Shown here: piece by piece, positions 33,653 to 42,300 of the stretch
How positions within the stretch are numbered: position 1 is the first letter of the stretch
Layout of the letters: each line of letters begins with the position of its first letter
Source of the DNA: an uncultured Prolixibacteraceae bacterium
GTDB lineage: Bacteria; Bacteroidota; Bacteroidia; Bacteroidales; Prolixibacteraceae
Direction of reading: 5' to 3'
Length of the DNA: 64,000 nucleotides
NCBI GenBank assembly: GCA_903834475.1
Contig: CAILJH010000123.1
Coordinates: 1 to 64,000, forward strand
The notes under the pieces: generated by a model
Told to the model about the DNA's origin: nothing
The model's input: only the letters and a program-made list of their open reading frames with translations
Databases searched by the model: none
Program-made: the position numbers and the translations under genes

Positions 33653-34924
33653 CTATTCGTTTCCCCTGATATTTGCCAATTTAATTTGTGCTTCTTTCAA
33701 TTGGATTTTTCGGGTTTCGAGCATCAATCGGGCAGTCGTTTCAGCATTCAGATCCTGAATATAATCGGCCATAGTTATGTTCCCGTTTTCAAGCTTTGAA
33801 GCAGTGGTTTTGGTGATTCGTTCACGAATAGAAATCAATTTCTGGTCGGTTTTCAGTAATTCTGTAATCTGATTAATCTGTTTGTTTTGCTGATCACTTG
33901 CCAGATCAATATTTTGGAGAAAGGATTGTTGTTTGGTCTGAACAATATCTTGCTGAAGTTTGATCATTTGCTTTTGACGACTGGTTGTTTTCCAATCCAG
34001 AACATTCCAGCTAAATCCAACACCCACCAGATAATAGGTATCGAATTTGTTGTTGAGCATGTTCAGTCCGGGTTTTCCGTATCCGGCCTGTCCAAAACCA
34101 AAAAGCCTGGGATTGCGCTGTTTCTGAAGAATTTCAGAATTGGCATTTAAAATTTCGTTTTGCCTACTGAATAAATTCAGTTCAGGTCGTTTCATCGGGA
34201 GGTCTGCAACTGCATGCTCTTCAGGCAATATCAGATTTTTAAGTTGTTCGGTAGTTTTTCCGGTAAGTATAGACATGGCATATAAAACTGTTTCAGTGTT
34301 GCTTTTTAATTCAATCACCAACTGTTCTGTTTTAATTAATTCGGCCAGCAACTGATCTAATTCGGAAGACAAAACCATGCCATTGCTGACTGCCGATTCC
34401 ACTATCTTCCGGCGTTCGGCCAGCGTTTCTTTTTTCTTTTCCAGAATTTTCAGATTCTCCTGAATCAGGAAGGAAGTGAAGAAAAACTGGTTTACTTTTT
34501 CTTTTAACTGGTATAGTTCGACTTCGGTCTGTTGCAGATTCCCTGCATTTTCAGCATTGTTTATCAGCTCTTTGGCCTTGCTCAATCCACCATCCCAAAT
34601 CGTTTGTTTAAAATCGAGGTAGAATTTGTACTGGTCTTTGTCAACCGTCGGAATTTTGATGTTTGGGAGCGGAATGGCAATTTTAGTCACTGCCGATTGA
34701 TAGGTTGCCTGACCGTTCAGATTTACCTGAGGCAAAAAGCTGGTGGCATTGTTCTCGTTTTTGAGATCCAGAATTTGCTGATACAAATCCAGTTGTTTCA
34801 AAACCGGGTGATTTTCGCGTGCCCAGGTCTGGCATTGTTCAAGTGTCACTATTTCCTGAGCCATCAACAAATGCGCAGGAAACAGTAAAATTAAGAACAT
34901 GGTTTTGACTGTTTTCATTCTCAT
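33653..34924 (-). CDS. TolC-family outer-membrane efflux channel
   Basis: 423 residues with a signal peptide (MKTVKTMFLILLFPAHLLMA, cut near AQE). Two repeated halves each bring long amphipathic helices, as in TolC: first half from EIVTLEQCQTWARENHPVLK and second half from AVADLPMKRPELNLFS. Trimeric TolC forms the outer-membrane duct for drug or toxin export. The start at 34924 gives MRMKTV; the ATG at 34918 is an alternative. It begins 6 bp after the tetR stop, in one transcription unit with it. Confidence 0.92.
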   Translation of the reverse strand: MRMKTVKTMFLILLFPAHLLMAQEIVTLEQCQTWARENHPVLKQLDLYQQILDLKNENNATSFLPQVNLNGQATYQSAVTKIAIPLPNIKIPTVDKDQYKFYLDFKQTIWDGGLSKAKELINNAENAGNLQQTEVELYQLKEKVNQFFFTSFLIQENLKILEKKKETLAERRKIVESAVSNGMVLSSELDQLLAELIKTEQLVIELKSNTETVLYAMSILTGKTTEQLKNLILPEEHAVADLPMKRPELNLFSRQNEILNANSEILQKQRNPRLFGFGQAGYGKPGLNMLNNKFDTYYLVGVGFSWNVLDWKTTSRQKQMIKLQQDIVQTKQQSFLQNIDLASDQQNKQINQITELLKTDQKLISIRERITKTTASKLENGNITMADYIQDLNAETTARLMLETRKIQLKEAQIKLANIRGNE

Positions 34925-34930
34925 GATATT

Positions 34931-35545
34931 CTAATTTTTGATTACGATAGCGTTGATAACAAATTTCTTAATGACCTCAGCGCGCTCGGCGTAAAAAGCT
35001 TCCAACGCATCTTTGTCATCTTTAAAAACCAGAAAACTTAATATCGGACGGGCAGCGAATGGGAAAATACACATTGAAACTACGTTTAAAGCCAGATGTT
35101 TAGGGTTCATCTGAATGATTTCGCCACGATCCATCGCCTCCTGAATGTAGGTAAATACCGGTTGAGGATCCAGTCCAAGTTTCACCACCAACTTGAACAG
35201 ACCGGAAGGATCTCGGTTGAGTTCCTTTAACACGAATCCGGGGATAAATGGATGCTGGATCAAGATGTCGATGTAGGCATCAACGAAATGTTCTATTTTA
35301 GTTACAATTCCTGCATCGGAAAGGATAATCCGTGACAATTTCGGGAAAGCAAATTTGAATATTTCAGAGAAAATGGCTTCAAACAGTCTTTCTTTTGTCC
35401 GGAAATAATAATGCAAAAGTGCCTTATTGATTCCAGCTTCATCGGCAATTTCCTGCATTCGTGCACCTTCCATGCCTTTGGTAACAAAAACGATTTTAGC
35501 TGCTTCCAGAATTTTATCTTCGGTACTATCCTTTTTTATTTCCAT
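34931..35545 (-). CDS. TetR/AcrR-family transcriptional regulator
   Basis: 204 residues with the TetR helix-turn-helix at about 10-55 (KILEAAKIVFVTKGMEGARM, then EAGINKALLHYYFRTKERLF) and a ligand-binding helical domain. It is the first gene of the efflux operon and likely represses it, with induction by a ligand. Two palindromic sites TTTAAC-N6-GTTAAA flank its promoter region, so autoregulation is likely. This is the arrangement of the CecR (YbiH)-YbhGFSR efflux system of enteric bacteria; orthology is not claimed. Confidence 0.93.
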   Translation of the reverse strand: MEIKKDSTEDKILEAAKIVFVTKGMEGARMQEIADEAGINKALLHYYFRTKERLFEAIFSEIFKFAFPKLSRIILSDAGIVTKIEHFVDAYIDILIQHPFIPGFVLKELNRDPSGLFKLVVKLGLDPQPVFTYIQEAMDRGEIIQMNPKHLALNVVSMCIFPFAARPILSFLVFKDDKDALEAFYAERAEVIKKFVINAIVIKN

Positions 35546-35556
35546 TTTCTTTTCGG

Positions 35557-35649
35557 TTTAACTATTTGGTTAAATCATGTGGTCAAAAATAAATCTTGAA
35601 ATTGAATTTACCAAATGTTTTAACTAAAAAATTTAACCGGATGGTTAAA
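35557..35649. promoter_or_regulatory. TetR operators and promoter of the efflux operon
   Basis: Two sites share the dyad TTTAAC-N6-GTTAAA: 35557-35574 and 35632-35649, the latter a perfect ATTTAACC/GGTTAAAT palindrome. Between them, on the minus strand, lie TATTTTTG (complement of 35584-35591), fitting TAnnTTTG, and TTTGG (complement of 35611-35615) as -33, with 20 nt between. One site would lie just after the transcription start, the other upstream of -33. Confidence 0.7.
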
Positions 35650-35686
35650 TATGGATAAAATTTATTAAACAATGTCTGAAACCCTA

Positions 35687-35715
35687 TTGTTTCTATCCGA
35701 AAATTGGTAAATTTG
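35687..35715 (+). promoter_or_regulatory. Promoter of the small lysine-rich gene
   Basis: TTG (35687-35689) and TAAATTTG (35708-35715) are 18 nt apart and fit the Bacteroidota -33/-7 pattern. Transcription would begin about 80 nt before the 33-residue gene. Confidence 0.5.
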
Positions 35716-35801
35716 ATCTGATTCATGGTAGTCGTGATTCCTGAATTTTCAGCTTACCTTACGAGTTCATAATTAGTAGAATAACCTTAAAAATTACCAT
35801 C

Positions 35802-35903
35802 ATGGCAAAAGGAGTAGATACCCGAAAGAACGAAAAAAAGGAACCTACAAAAACTCTAAAAGAAAAACGATTAGAGAAAAAGAATAAAAAAGACAAAAAG
35901 TAG
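35802..35903 (+). CDS. Small lysine-rich conserved-type protein (33 residues)
   Basis: ATG 35802 to TAG 35901. The peptide begins MAKGVDTRKNEKKEPTKTLK and ends in a run of Lys-rich residues; over a third of the residues are Lys. I recall similar short MAKGxDTKK proteins in many Bacteroidota genomes but cannot name a function. A plausible promoter lies upstream and a strong terminator directly downstream, so it looks like a real stand-alone gene. A nucleic-acid or ribosome-binding role is possible from its charge, but this is a guess. Confidence 0.7.
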   Translation: MAKGVDTRKNEKKEPTKTLKEKRLEKKNKKDKK

Positions 35904-35935
35904 GGTCTGTTTTGTTTCAGTGTTTTTCGTTCAGC

Positions 35936-35970
35936 AAAGAGCCGGATTTCAATCCAGCTCTTTGTTTTTT
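35936..35970 (+). terminator. Intrinsic terminator
   Basis: AAAGAGCCGGATT pairs with AATCCAGCTCTTT (one C-A mismatch) around a two-base loop, followed by GTTTTTT. It lies 32 bp after the small lysine-rich gene. Confidence 0.8.
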
Positions 35971-36048
35971 GCGCTATTCTGGCAATCAAAAAATAGTTAT
36001 CTTTCAGCTCTGTTACGTATATAGAAATCAATAAAACTACTTCTGAAA

Positions 36049-36849
36049 ATGAAAAAGCGATTCCTGAAAATTACCTTTTTTATTCTGGCACTTTCGGTGT
36101 TTCTGGCTTGTGCTCCAGCCAAACCGAAAAATGAAGGCTGGATACAGCTGTTCAATGGCAAAGATTTGAAAGACTGGAACATCAAGATTACCGGCTTCCC
36201 GCTGAATGAAAACTTTGGAAACACATTTCGGGTTGAGGATGGACTCATGAAAGTCAGGTATGATCAGTATAAAAACTTCAACGGACATTTCGGACACATT
36301 TTCTACAAACAGCCTTATTCACATTATAAAATCAGGGTCGAGTACCGTTTTGTTGGTGACCAATGTCCAGGAGGTGCCGGTTGGGCTTATCGGAACAGCG
36401 GAATCATGATTCATGGCCAAAGTGCCGAAAGTATGGATGTCAAGCAGGATTTTCCGGTTTCGATTGAAGTCCAACTCTTGGGAGGAAACGGGAAAGACGA
36501 ACGTCCAAACCTGAATGTTTGTACTCCGGGCACCAATATTGTGCTCAAAGACACCGTGTGGACACAACATTGTACCAATTCTACCTCAAAAACTTTCCAT
36601 GGCGACCAGTGGGTTACAGCAGAAGTTGAGGTTCAGGGCGATTCGATCGTTAAACACATGATCGACGGACAGATTGTTATGCAATATTCAAAACCACAGC
36701 TCGATCCAAGGGATCCAAGCTTCCAGAAGTTACTCCCGCCCGATAAGAATATCTTGCTGAAAAAAGGTTCAATTTCACTTCAGTCTGAAAGTCACCCGAT
36801 TGATTTCCGAAAGGTTGAACTTCTGAATCTGGGAGACGACTGCAAATAG
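36049..36849 (+). CDS. DUF1080 (3-keto-disaccharide hydrolase-like) lipoprotein
   Basis: 266 residues. The signal ends in a lipobox (VFLAC, Cys21), so the protein is probably lipid-anchored. The DUF1080 beta-sandwich is visible from EGWIQLFNGKDLKDWNIK through YRFVGDQCPGGAGWAYRNSG and IEVQLLGG to IMQYSKPQ-type strands. This fold is related to concanavalin-like lectins and GH16. Some DUF1080 proteins cleave 3-keto-glucosides; others are uncharacterised. Substrate unknown. It is followed 40 bp later by a small membrane-anchored gene on the same strand. Confidence 0.88.
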   Translation: MKKRFLKITFFILALSVFLACAPAKPKNEGWIQLFNGKDLKDWNIKITGFPLNENFGNTFRVEDGLMKVRYDQYKNFNGHFGHIFYKQPYSHYKIRVEYRFVGDQCPGGAGWAYRNSGIMIHGQSAESMDVKQDFPVSIEVQLLGGNGKDERPNLNVCTPGTNIVLKDTVWTQHCTNSTSKTFHGDQWVTAEVEVQGDSIVKHMIDGQIVMQYSKPQLDPRDPSFQKLLPPDKNILLKKGSISLQSESHPIDFRKVELLNLGDDCK

Positions 36850-36889
36850 TTTTTTTCGTAACTTGCATGTGCTTTTAAAGAGCAAATTT

Positions 36890-37390
36890 ATGGAACGATA
36901 TTTTTGGTCGAAGGGAATTTTTAAGAACCAATTGGAGATTTTACATGGTTCAGAACAGATTGGTTCAATCGTGTGGGAAAGCCTGGTGGGTTCGAAAGCT
37001 CATGGAATGATCAAAGGTCGCCGCTTTGTACTGAACCGCGAATTCTTTCTATCCAAACTGGAAATATACGATGCCAATAACCAGGCGCTTTTAGGAAGCA
37101 TCATGATTAATCTCTTCAACCCCAAAAGTGACATCATCATCAACGGAAAGCGCTTTGAACTGGAAGTGAAGAATTTCTGGCAATCGCGCTGGTCATGGAA
37201 ATTTAACGGTGATGAACTGATTACTTACCAAAGCAACGAATTCCTATCAAAAGATAAAGGCAGCATCGACGTGTTCACGGCATGTACCGAGGAAATCGAG
37301 ATACTTCTTCTCCTTGGTCTTTTTGTTCGTAACCAGTTCATTTTGTTTATGCTGATGATTTTAATTCTGCTGCTGATTGTTATTTTTTAG
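36890..37390 (+). CDS. Hypothetical protein with C-terminal membrane helix
   Basis: 166 residues from ATG 36890 (MERYFWSKGIFKNQLEILHG); an in-frame ATG at 36863 would add nine residues. The first ~120 residues look like an all-beta domain of repeated short strands with Trp-rich turns (FWQSRWSWKFNGDEL). The last ~30 are hydrophobic (NQFILFMLMILILLLIVIF) and form a C-terminal tail anchor. I do not recognise the family. It may be co-transcribed with the DUF1080 gene. Confidence 0.75.
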   Translation: MERYFWSKGIFKNQLEILHGSEQIGSIVWESLVGSKAHGMIKGRRFVLNREFFLSKLEIYDANNQALLGSIMINLFNPKSDIIINGKRFELEVKNFWQSRWSWKFNGDELITYQSNEFLSKDKGSIDVFTACTEEIEILLLLGLFVRNQFILFMLMILILLLIVIF

Positions 37391-37545
37391 GCTGCTTTTC
37401 AGCATAAAGAGTAAATTCAGTTGGTATTTTATTCGATGAGATTTCTTACTGGGCAAACAACAAAGGGTCTTTTCCCCATTCCGGAAAGAATAAATTCTTT
37501 CATTCAGTATGTTTGTTCATTTTCAAGAAAGTTTAAATAATAGAT

Positions 37546-37553
37546 TAAATTTG
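37546..37553 (+). promoter_or_regulatory. Possible -7 element of the pdxA-ruvA-sprA unit
   Basis: TAAATTTG (37546-37553) fits TAnnTTTG and lies 68 bp before the pdxA ATG. No clear -33 element at the expected distance was found. The rest of the 230-bp gap shows no other feature. Confidence 0.35.
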
Positions 37554-37620
37554 CCCGACTAAAGTTTGACGTCAGGTTAAAGTAGTTTCACACAAAAAGG
37601 ACTTTGAGGAGAATCAGTAT

Positions 37621-38721
37621 ATGAAAAGGGATAAAATTATTATTGGGATATCACAGGGCGACATAAACGGAATTGGATATGAGGTGATTATTAAAACGCT
37701 GATGGAACCTCGTATTCTGGAAATGTGTACTCCAATTGTGTATGGTTCGCCTAAAGTGGCTGCCTACCATAAAAAAGCATTGAATATCGAGGCGATTAAC
37801 TTCAATCATATCCGTTCGGCCAGCGAAGCTGATTCACGGAAAGTCAACATTATCAATTGCATCGACGACAATATCCGGGTGGAATTAGGTAAATCGAGCG
37901 AAATGGCAGGCGAAGCCTCCTACATGGCTTTGGAAAAAGCTGTTGAGGATTTGAAAAGCGGTGAGATCGATGCATTGATTACTGCCCCAATCAATAAAGA
38001 CAACATTCAGTCTGAAAAATTTAATTTCCCGGGACACACCGAATTTTTGGCCGAACAGTTTGGTGCCAAGGATTTTGTGATGCTCATGGTGAGCGAATCG
38101 ATGAAAGTAGGCGTTGTGGTGGGTCATGTGCCGATTGCAGAAGTGCCTTCCAGAATTACCAAGGGTGCTATCCTGAACAAGCTGCGGATTATTAATTCAT
38201 GCCTCGAAAAAGATTTTTTCATCAAACGTCCGCGCATAGCAGTGCTTGGACTCAATCCACATGCCGGCGACAATGGTTTGTTGGGGAAAGAAGAAATTGA
38301 CATTATCATTCCGGCGATTCAGCGGGCCAAAGATGAAGGCATTATTGCCATTGGTCCATATTCTGCGGATGGCTTTTTTGGTTCAGGCGACTACGTTAAA
38401 TTTGATGCAATTCTGGCCATGTATCACGATCAGGGACTTATCCCATTCAAAATGGCTGCTTTCGAACGGGGCGTAAATTATACTGCCGGTCTTCCGGTCA
38501 TCCGTACTTCACCGGCTCATGGAACAGCATTTGACATTGCCGGCGAAGATAAAGCATCGCCTGACTCCTTCCGCGAAGCATTGTATTTGGCTATCGATAT
38601 TCATAAAAACCGTGCTTTGTATAAGGAAATCACCAAAAACCCACTGAAGAAATACGAAATTAATCAGGGTCAGGTTGATGAGTCGATTGATTTTGAAGCG
38701 ATTGACGAAGGGAATTCATAA
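37621..38721 (+). CDS. pdxA: 4-hydroxythreonine-4-phosphate dehydrogenase
   Basis: 366 residues, slightly longer than the E. coli enzyme. It oxidises 4-phosphohydroxy-L-threonine in the DXP-dependent route to pyridoxal phosphate. Landmarks: N-terminal IGISQGDINGIGYEV, ITAPINKDNI, FPGHTEFLAEQFG with the metal His, GLNPHAGDNGLLG and the C-terminal MYHDQGLIPFK with the last metal His, then RTSPAHGTAFDIAG. Motif content is complete. It is followed 11 nt later by ruvA and then sprA, a probable three-gene unit. Confidence 0.96.
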   Translation: MKRDKIIIGISQGDINGIGYEVIIKTLMEPRILEMCTPIVYGSPKVAAYHKKALNIEAINFNHIRSASEADSRKVNIINCIDDNIRVELGKSSEMAGEASYMALEKAVEDLKSGEIDALITAPINKDNIQSEKFNFPGHTEFLAEQFGAKDFVMLMVSESMKVGVVVGHVPIAEVPSRITKGAILNKLRIINSCLEKDFFIKRPRIAVLGLNPHAGDNGLLGKEEIDIIIPAIQRAKDEGIIAIGPYSADGFFGSGDYVKFDAILAMYHDQGLIPFKMAAFERGVNYTAGLPVIRTSPAHGTAFDIAGEDKASPDSFREALYLAIDIHKNRALYKEITKNPLKKYEINQGQVDESIDFEAIDEGNS

Positions 38722-38732
38722 TTTATCAGTGT

Positions 38733-39314
38733 ATGTTCGAATATATTAAGGGTGCAGTTGCCACTTTAAAGCCATCACATATCATACTCGAAGCCAATTC
38801 TGTTGGCTATTTCATAACCATTTCGCTCAATACCTATACCCAGCTAAACGGGAAAGAAAACGTCAAACTGTTTATTCATCAAGTGATTCGCGAAGATGCG
38901 CATCCGCTTTATGGTTTTGCCACCGAATCCGAACGCGAACTTTTCAGAATGCTCATCTCAGTTAGCGGAATAGGATCGAATACGGCCATCATGATGTTTT
39001 CATCGCTTTCGCCTGATGAAATCAGAAGCGCGATTCTGACCGAAAACATCAACCTTCTGAAGAGCATCAAAGGGATTGGTATAAAAACAGCGCAAAGGGT
39101 TGTTATCGATTTAAAGGATAAGGTTGGAAAGTCGCCTGCAAGCGAACAAATTGTAGCTTCAGCAGACAATACATTGAGAAATGAAGCGTTATCTGCTTTA
39201 GTCATGTTGGGGTTTGTGAAAAAATCGGCTGAAAAGGAATTGGATAAAATTCTTGCCGCTCAACCTAATCTGTCAGTTGAAAGTGTGATCAAACTTGCAC
39301 TTAAAAGCCTTTAA
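38733..39314 (+). CDS. ruvA: Holliday junction DNA helicase subunit RuvA
   Basis: 193 residues, typical length. It binds the four-way junction as a tetramer and loads RuvB for branch migration. The N-terminal OB domain (MFEYIKGAVATLKPSHIILE), two helix-hairpin-helix motifs (ISVSGIGSNTAIMM and KSIKGIGIKTAQRVV), and a C-terminal three-helix RuvB-contacting domain (from LRNEALSALVMLG) are all visible. Its 3' end may overlap the sprA start by 20 nt if sprA uses its most upstream TTG. The ruvA-sprA order recurs in Bacteroidota. Confidence 0.96.
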   Translation: MFEYIKGAVATLKPSHIILEANSVGYFITISLNTYTQLNGKENVKLFIHQVIREDAHPLYGFATESERELFRMLISVSGIGSNTAIMMFSSLSPDEIRSAILTENINLLKSIKGIGIKTAQRVVIDLKDKVGKSPASEQIVASADNTLRNEALSALVMLGFVKKSAEKELDKILAAQPNLSVESVIKLALKSL

Positions 39315-39333
39315 TCAGAAAAAGAATCCGGAA

Positions 39334-42300
39334 TTGAAAAAGTACGTCAGAAACATACTTCTATTTCTTATTGTATCTATTGTTTATGCCCTTGCCGGAA
39401 GTCCCTCCGAATCAAGAACTACCATCAGGAATTACAATGCGATGACCCTGTTGCCAGTTCCGGCAGACACAGTAAAGATTGATACTACAGGAGTTCTGCC
39501 TTATCCGTTTAAGGATGAGCCTGCATTTGCCTATCCGGATAAGAAAGACAGCGCTAAACTTTTCCTGAAAAAACCATCAAATATAAAGACCGATATTGAG
39601 TACGATCCGATCACCGGTGAATACATTTTTACTGAAAAAGTGGGAGACCTGAATTTCAGGTTACCCAAATCAATGACCAAAAAAGAGTTTCAAAAATACG
39701 ATTTCAACCGGGCAGTTCAGAATTACTGGCGTGAGCAAACCCGCATCAAAGGCATTGAAGCTAAAGGTGGTCTGATTCCCAGACTAACAGTTGGAGGCGA
39801 AACTTTCAATAAAATATTTGGAAGTAACACCATCGATATTCGTCCACAGGGATTCGTCGAAGTTAGTTTTGGTTACCAGATGAATTCAACAGAGAATCCT
39901 TCCATTCCCGAACGGTTGCGTAAAGTTCCCACTTTCGATTTCAACCAGAAAATCCAGATGAATGTGACCGGAAAAATTGGCGACCGCATGGAGATGCGCG
40001 TCAATTACAATACCGAAGCTACTTTTGATTACGAAAACAAGATGTACCTCGGCTATACAGGCGATGAAGATCAGATTGTTAAAAAGATCGAAGCCGGAAA
40101 TGTTTCACTTCCGCTGAACGGTTCGTTGATTACCGGTGGAACCAACCTTTTCGGGGTAAAAACCGAATTGCAGTTTGGAAAACTGAATGTGACGACTATT
40201 TTCTCGCAGCACAAAGGCGAAACGCAGGTGGTTCAATCGGAAGGTGGTGCCATGAAAAAGACCTTTGATATTGTGGCGTCCAATTACGATGCCAACCGCC
40301 ACTTCTTCCTGGCTCAGTATTTTCGTGATCAGTATAATGAGGCACTTAAATCGCTGCCAGTTGTACGTTCGTCGATTACGATCAATAAAATTGAAGTTTG
40401 GGTAACCAATAAATCGAGCAATTTTAAAGAAGCCCGGAATATTCTTGCATTTATGGACATGGGCGAGCACGACCCAAACATTTTTAATAAAGTCGGTGCT
40501 TTTCAGGAAACCTCCGGTCATCAGTATCCCGAAAGTATATATCCATTCAACGATGCAAACGGTTTGTACAAAGAATTGACAAATAGGTATGCCGGAATCC
40601 GTCAATCTGACAACATCAATAAAACGCTTGCACCATTAGCTCCACAATTTGTGGGTGGACAGGACTTTGAAAAAATTGAGCAGGCCCGTTTGCTGAGCGA
40701 ATCAGAATATTCCATCAACCTAAACCTTGGATTCATTTCATTAAGGTCGGCCTTAAATTCGGACGAAGTACTTGCCGTTGCCTTTAACTACACCGCGAAC
40801 GGAAAAACATACCAGGTTGGGGAGTTTTCAACCGACGGAATCAGTGCTCCGGAAACACTGGTTCTGAAATTGCTCAAGGGAACCAATTTGTCACCGAAAA
40901 TTCCAACTTGGAAACTGATGATGAAAAACGTTTACGATCTGAATGCCTATCAGCTTTCAAAGGAGGAATTTGTTCTTGATGTTTTGTATCAGAATGACCA
41001 GACAGGAACAACCATTAATTATTTGCCTGAATCGAGAATTGCAAACCACATTTTGCTCAAAGTATTGAATCTTGATAAGTTGAATTCGCAGAAGGATTTA
41101 ATGCCTGATGGGGTTTTCGATTATGTTGAGGGAATCACAGTCAGTTCTTCCACGGGAAAAATTATTTTCCCGGTTCTGGAGCCTTTTGGAAAAAGCCTCG
41201 CAGATTCAATTGGTGATCCGGCCTTTATTAATAAATATGTGTATTCGACACTCTACAACGATACCCGGACCGTTGCTGAACAGGATGCCGAACACAATAA
41301 ATTCCGGCTGAAAGGTTCGTATAAAGGAGCATCAAGTTCCGAAATTATGATTGGCTCTCAGAATCTGGCCAAAGGTTCTGTGAAAGTAACTGCCGGTGGT
41401 CGTACTCTTGTCGAAAACGTCGATTATACGGTTGACTATACTTCCGGAATCGTGAAAGTTATTAACTCTGGATTACTTGAATCCGGTACGCCACTTCAAG
41501 TTTCAACCGAAAGTCAGGATTTATTCAGTATGCAGCGAAAAACACTGATTGGTGCGCATGCCAATTATGCGATCAACGAACGGTTTAACTTGGGTGCAAC
41601 AGTTCTGCATATGCAGGAAAGACCACTGACACAGAAAGTGAATTACGGCGATGATCCGATTTCGAATACCATGCTTGGACTTGATGCCAGCTATTCCAAT
41701 GAGTCGCAGTTGCTCACTACGCTGGTTGATAAACTCCCTTTTTACTCCACTAAAGAAAAATCTACCATAGCGTTTGAAGGTGAGTTTGCCCAATTGGTTC
41801 CAGGTCATTCTAAGGTGATCAGTAAATCCGGAACGGCGTACATCGATGATTTTGAGGCTACTAAAACTTCGATCGATCTGAAATCACGTTCATCATGGAT
41901 GCTGGCCAGTACGCCACAAAAACAAGGAATGTTTCCTGAAGCGGAAACGAACGACGATTTGTCATATGGCTACAACCGCGCAAAACTGGCCTGGTATATC
42001 ATCGATCCGTTGTTTTTAAGAAGTAGCCCAACGACTCCCGATTACATTAAAAACGATAAAGACCTTCAGTCGAACCACCTGGTTCGCGAAGTGTACGAAA
42101 ACGAAGTTTTTCCGAACAAAGAAACCCCGGTAGGTTTGCCAACCAATATTCCGGTTTTCGATCTGGCATTTTATCCGGTTGAAAAAGGACCGTATAATTT
42201 TGACAACAAGCCATCTGCATATTCACGGGGCGTAAATCCTGACGGAACATTGAAGGATCCGGCATCGCGCTGGGCCGGTATCATGCGGAAGATCGAAACC

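Noticed and set aside
39295..39333. sprA start at TTG 39295
   Set aside because: It would prepend 13 polar residues inside ruvA to an otherwise clean signal peptide that begins at TTG 39334.
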